Below, piece after piece: positions 6,870-9,911 of a DNA stretch of 9,911 nt (position 1 is its first letter; every line of letters begins with the position of its first letter). A program made the position numbers and the translations under genes. Source of the DNA: Pseudomonadota bacterium (GTDB lineage: Bacteria; Pseudomonadota; Alphaproteobacteria; Sphingomonadales; Sphingomonadaceae); the NCBI GenBank assembly GCA_023422695.1, contig JAFAGN010000040.1, positions 1-9,911 on the forward strand, read 5' to 3'. The notes under the pieces were generated by a model that made no database searches, had not been told where the DNA came from, and was given only the letters and a program-made list of their open reading frames with translations.

Positions 6870-7910
6870 ATGACCGCCGTCCGCTTATCGAAGCTGCTGA
6901 CTTCGCTTGCTTTTGCCTCGCTGGTGGCGGGTTGCGCGGGCCAGGCCGCGCCCGCGATCACCGGCCTGCCCCCCGTCGCGGTGACCGCCAGCGGCGAAAC
7001 CGCGCCCGTCGGGACCGGCCGCGCCGACGCCGCCGACGATCCGGCGATCTGGATCGACCCCGCCAATCCGGGCCGCGCGCTGATCATCGCGACCGACAAA
7101 AAGGCCGGGCTGCACGTCTATGATCTGGACGGCAAGGATCTGGCGTTTCTGAAAAGCGGCCTCGCCAACAATGTCGACGTCGTCGGCGACATCATCGTCG
7201 CGAGCGACCGCAACGACGGGCTGAACGCGCATCTGGCGGTGTACCGCCTCGATGGCGCCAAACCGGTGCTGACCGCGCTGGGCCGCGCCGCGGCGGGCAG
7301 CGGCGAGGCCTATGGTCTGTGCCTGAAAAAGACCGCGCCCAGTACGGCAACGACCGGTGCGCCGATCACCGCGGCGCTGATCGTCAAGGACGGCACCGTG
7401 CGCGTTGGTACCTTGACGGTCGATGGCACGCCGACCTTCTCGGTTCAGTGGGAGCACAAGATCGCAACCCAGTCCGAAGGCTGCGTATTCGACGGCGACA
7501 CGCTGTATGTCGGCGAAGAGGTCGGTGGATTGTGGGAATTGAAGCAGGACGGCAAAGGCGCGGCAGCGCGGCTGGTCGCGCCGATCGACAACCAGCGGCT
7601 GGTGGCCGACCTCGAAGGGTTGGCGACGATCGATCATAAGGGCCAGCGTTACCTGATCGCATCGAGTCAGGGCGACAACGCCTATGCGGTGTTCCGTCTT
7701 CCGTCGGTCGAGTACGTCGGGCGCTTTGCAGTGACCGCGGGGGCGTTCGGCGCGACGAGCGAGACCGACGGGATCGAGGCGGTGGCGGGCAATTTCGGCG
7801 CCGCCTATCCCGACGGCATCTTTCTGGCGCAGGACGGCGACAATGCGCCCAAGGCGCAGAATTTCAAGCTGGTGCGCTGGGATCAGATCGCGGCGGCGCT
7901 GGGGCTTTAA
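6870..7910 (+). CDS. Beta-propeller phytase (3-phytase), lipoprotein
   Basis: The protein (346 residues) matches the calcium-dependent beta-propeller phytases, which release phosphate from myo-inositol hexakisphosphate (EC 3.1.3.8). Family blocks occur in the expected order: DDPAIW (56-61), GLHVYDLDGKDL (about 80-91), NNVDV, SEGC (202-205) followed by LYVGEE, DLEGL (247-251), SSQGDN (265-270), ETDGIE (298-303) and QDGDN (321-325). These carry the acidic calcium and phosphate-binding residues. The N-terminus is a lipoprotein signal with a basic start, a hydrophobic core and the lipobox VAGC, cysteine 22. The residue after it is alanine, which favours outer-membrane sorting. Anchoring would keep the enzyme at the envelope, next to the divergent TonB receptor. 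Regulation by PhoB is inferred from the array at 6732-6782. Activity and exact product are not shown by sequence. Confidence 0.92.
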   Translation: MTAVRLSKLLTSLAFASLVAGCAGQAAPAITGLPPVAVTASGETAPVGTGRADAADDPAIWIDPANPGRALIIATDKKAGLHVYDLDGKDLAFLKSGLANNVDVVGDIIVASDRNDGLNAHLAVYRLDGAKPVLTALGRAAAGSGEAYGLCLKKTAPSTATTGAPITAALIVKDGTVRVGTLTVDGTPTFSVQWEHKIATQSEGCVFDGDTLYVGEEVGGLWELKQDGKGAAARLVAPIDNQRLVADLEGLATIDHKGQRYLIASSQGDNAYAVFRLPSVEYVGRFAVTAGAFGATSETDGIEAVAGNFGAAYPDGIFLAQDGDNAPKAQNFKLVRWDQIAAALGL

Positions 7911-7914
7911 AAGA

Positions 7915-8167
7915 TTCGCGCAGAGGGCGCAGAGACCGCAGAGAAATTTTTGGGTTCGCGCGGAGACGCGGAGACGCGGAGAGCGTAGGCCCGGCTCAGA
8001 ACCGTTCGCCCTGAGTTTGTCGAAAGGCCGTTCCGCTACTCTAACGTCGAAAGAAAAAACGGTGCTTCGACAAGCTCAGCACCAACGGAGTAGGGAAATA
8101 CCCTCGGCGAACTCTGCGTTCTCTGCGCGAAACCCGTTTTGCTTCGATCTCCGCGCCTCCGCGTGAA
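7915..8167. repeat. Composite of two interleaved inverted-repeat pairs
   Basis: This region fills most of the 335-base gap between the phytase and purH. Pair A is 7915-7934 (TTCGCGCAGAG...CGCAGAG) with 8112-8131, 18 of 20 bases complementary. Pair B is 7955-7974 (TTCGCGCGGAG...CGCGGAGA) with 8148-8167, also 18 of 20. A third pair (C, listed separately) lies inside both. The order is A, B, C, C', A', B', so pairs A and B cross rather than nest. The A and B arms resemble each other and are built from short CGCAGAGA / CGCGGAGA-type units. No open reading frame of credible composition lies here. The remaining 8168-8245 holds only a weak promoter-like pair (TTGCCC 8179, TAGGGG 8202) ahead of purH. 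Confidence 0.75.
8002..8088. repeat. Inner inverted repeat of the CCGTT...CTGAG...TTGTCGAA type
   Basis: Arms 8002-8032 and 8058-8088 are inverted copies of 31 bases sharing CCGTT at both ends, CTGAG and TTGTCGAA. The right arm folds by itself (GGTGCT with AGCACC); the left arm folds less well. The family is familiar from sphingomonad and other intergenic regions. The element at 9852-9911 starts in the same way, so it appears to belong to the same family. Confidence 0.75.
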
Positions 8168-8245
8168 CCCTTCAAAACTTGCCCAAAGGCCGTGACCAGC
8201 CTAGGGGGGCCGCGTCTTTCCCATCCTGCAAAGGCCGCCCTTTTC

Positions 8246-9838
8246 ATGACCGACCTGATTCCCGTCCGCCGCGCCCTCTTGTCCGTGAGCGACAAGGCCG
8301 GGCTGACCGAGCTTGCCGCCGCCCTCGTCAAACACGGCGTCGAACTGGTATCGACCGGCGGCACTGCCAAGACGCTGCGCGAGGCCGGTCACACCGTGCT
8401 CGACGTGGCGGATCTCACCGGTTTTCCCGAGATGATGGATGGCCGCGTCAAGACGCTGCACCCCACCGTTCATGGCGGCATATTGGCGGTGCGCGACGAT
8501 GCGGCGCATGTCGCAGCGATGGAGACGCACGGCATCGGCGCGATCGATCTGGTCGTCGTCAATCTCTATCCCTTTTTGCAGACGGTGGCGTCGGGCGCCG
8601 ATCGCGATACCATCATCGAGAATATCGACATCGGCGGCCCCGCGATGGTGCGATCGTCGGCGAAGAATCATGCGTTCGTCGGTATCGTCACCGAGCCCGA
8701 GGATTATGCCGCGGTAATCGCCGAGATGGACGCGAACGGCGGCGCGACGACGCTGGCGCTGCGCAAGCGGCTTGCCGCGACCGCCTTTGCCCACACGGCC
8801 AGCTACGACGGCGCGATCGCGCGCTGGTTCGCGATCGCCGATCAGGGCAAGACCTTCCCCGATACCCTACCGCTCACCGCCAGGCTGGCCAGCGAACTGC
8901 GCTATGGCGAGAACCCGCATCAAAAGGCAGCGCTCTATATCCCCGCGGTCCCCGGCCCGCGCGGTATCGCCGGGGCAAGCCAGGTTCAGGGCAAGGAGCT
9001 GAGCTACAACAATATCAACGACGCCGATGCGGCGCTCGACCTTGTTGCCGAATTCCGCGACGCCGATCCGACCTGCGTCATCGTCAAGCATGCCAACCCC
9101 TGCGGCGTCGCGAGCGCCGCGACGATCGCCGAGGCTTATGACGGGGCGCTGAAATGCGACGATGTGTCGGCCTTTGGCGGCATCATCGCGGTCAACCGGC
9201 CGCTTGATGGCGCCACGGCGGAACTGATCAGCGGCATCTTTACCGAAGTCGTCTGCGCGCCCGACGCCGACGCCGATGCGCGCGCGGTGTTCGCGAAGAA
9301 GAAGAACCTCCGCCTGCTGCTAACCGGCGAACTGCCCGATCCGGCGCGCGGCGGGCTGGTGCTGAAAGGCATTACCGGCGGCTGGCTCGCGCAGAGCCGC
9401 GACAATGGCCGGATCACCCGCGCCGACCTGAAAATCGTCACCGACCGCGCCCCGACCGAGGAAGAACTGACCGATGCGCTATTCGCGTGGACGGTCGCCA
9501 AGCATGTGAAGTCGAACGCCATCGTCTATGCCAAGGGCGGATCGACCGCGGGCATCGGCGCGGGGCAGATGAACCGCCGCGACAGCGCGCGTATCGCCGC
9601 GGTGAAGGCGCGCGAAGCCGCGGAAACGCATGGCTGGGCGCAGGCTCGCACCGTCGGCAGCGCGGTGGCGAGCGACGCCTTTTTCCCCTTCGCCGACGGC
9701 TTGCTGGCGGCGGTCGAGGCGGGCGCGACCTGCGTGATCCAGCCGGGCGGATCGATCCGCGATGACGAGGTGATCGCGGCCGCGAACGAGGCGGGCCTCG
9801 CGATGGTGTTCACCGGGATGCGGCATTTCCGGCACTAA
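8246..9838 (+). CDS. purH: Bifunctional AICAR formyltransferase / IMP cyclohydrolase
   Basis: PurH carries out the last two steps of de novo purine synthesis in the cytoplasm: formyl transfer from 10-formyltetrahydrofolate to AICAR (EC 2.1.2.3) and ring closure to IMP (EC 3.5.4.10). The 530-residue length equals the family norm. The N-terminal cyclohydrolase domain (about 1-200) shows STGGTAKTL, GRVKTLHPTVHGGIL (66-80) and ENIDIGGPAMVRSSAKNH. The transformylase domain shows RYGENPHQ (219-226), KHANPCG with catalytic K281-H282, AFGGIIAVNR, the GIGAGQMNR block, SDAFFPFADGL and QPGGSIRDDEV. The ATG at 8246 gives the standard N-terminus (MTDLIPVRRALLSVSDKAGL); the GTG at 8192 would add 18 atypical residues. 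It is complete and intact. It is normally close to the heparinase-like gene but is here separated from it by the receptor and phytase. Confidence 0.97.
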   Translation: MTDLIPVRRALLSVSDKAGLTELAAALVKHGVELVSTGGTAKTLREAGHTVLDVADLTGFPEMMDGRVKTLHPTVHGGILAVRDDAAHVAAMETHGIGAIDLVVVNLYPFLQTVASGADRDTIIENIDIGGPAMVRSSAKNHAFVGIVTEPEDYAAVIAEMDANGGATTLALRKRLAATAFAHTASYDGAIARWFAIADQGKTFPDTLPLTARLASELRYGENPHQKAALYIPAVPGPRGIAGASQVQGKELSYNNINDADAALDLVAEFRDADPTCVIVKHANPCGVASAATIAEAYDGALKCDDVSAFGGIIAVNRPLDGATAELISGIFTEVVCAPDADADARAVFAKKKNLRLLLTGELPDPARGGLVLKGITGGWLAQSRDNGRITRADLKIVTDRAPTEEELTDALFAWTVAKHVKSNAIVYAKGGSTAGIGAGQMNRRDSARIAAVKAREAAETHGWAQARTVGSAVASDAFFPFADGLLAAVEAGATCVIQPGGSIRDDEVIAAANEAGLAMVFTGMRHFRH

Positions 9839-9851
9839 ACAACCCGAATAA

Positions 9852-9911
9852 CCGTTCGTGTCGAGCGAAGTCGAGACACGCTTGAGAAGCAGGTGCTTCC
9901 CGTGTCTCGAC
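9852..9911. repeat. Palindromic repeat after purH, cut by the window end
   Basis: It starts CCGTTCGTG. CGTGTC (9857-9862) pairs with GACACG (9875-9880), and GTCGAGACACG (9870-9880) has its perfect inverted copy at 9901-9911, where the window stops. The spacer contains a small hairpin (GAAGC 9886-9890 with GCTTC 9895-9899). The right arm probably continues beyond the window. Position 14 bases after the purH stop suggests it also serves as a terminator. Confidence 0.7.

Noticed and set aside
7915..7983. CRISPR-like short repeats (GAGACGCGGAGACGCGGAG)
   Set aside because: The units are adjacent without unique spacers of constant length and belong to inverted repeats; no cas gene is present.
8168..8245. 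Possible purine-responsive riboswitch or PurR site ahead of purH
   Set aside because: No conserved riboswitch core or PurR-like palindrome could be seen in the 78 bases; only a weak promoter-like pair.
8179..9141. Plus-strand reading frame of 320 aa overlapping purH
   Set aside because: Out-of-frame shadow of purH with extreme arginine content; purH motifs are complete in the other frame.

Overview
The window is GC-rich DNA with alphaproteobacterial gene content. The small interspersed palindromes, the protein sequences and the rpe / heparinase-like / purH gene set point to a sphingomonad, perhaps Sphingopyxis-like. That placement comes from pattern recognition, not a database search.

Layout, left to right. 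(1) 57-1474: a plus-strand operon behind an AT-rich, near-perfect 34-bp palindrome. It encodes a two-span SPFH-domain membrane protein, a 69-residue ribbon-helix-helix (RHH) DNA-binding protein with an AT-hook-like tail, and a small two-span membrane protein; the last two genes overlap by ATGA. (2) 1525-1627: a palindromic repeat. (3) 1737-4190: rpe (ribulose-phosphate 3-epimerase), then a heparinase II/III-like protein with no signal peptide, whose start is probably a TTG placed by a strong ribosome binding site. (4) 4198-4322: a palindromic repeat and a GC hairpin between convergent genes. (5) 4334-6685, minus strand: a TonB-dependent outer-membrane receptor. (6) 6732-6782: five heptamers at exact 11-bp spacing resembling PhoB half-sites, between the divergent receptor and phytase genes. 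(7) 6870-7910: a beta-propeller phytase with a lipoprotein signal. (8) 7911-8245: a gene-free stretch filled mostly by three pairs of inverted repeats. (9) 8246-9838: purH, complete, followed by another repeat cut by the window edge.

How it fits together. The receptor, the phytase and the Pho-box array between them read as one phosphate-starvation module: PhoB would switch on uptake of a phosphorylated ligand and an envelope-anchored enzyme that releases phosphate from phytate. The module lies between the heparinase-like gene and purH, which are close neighbours in many alphaproteobacteria, and a repeat lies at each edge, so it may be an insertion into a conserved block. The SPFH/RHH/small-membrane operon looks like a self-regulated envelope unit of unknown function.

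The best candidates for something undescribed are the five-unit Pho-box array and the SPFH operon with its palindrome. No CRISPR array, tRNA, rRNA, transposase or phage gene was seen.
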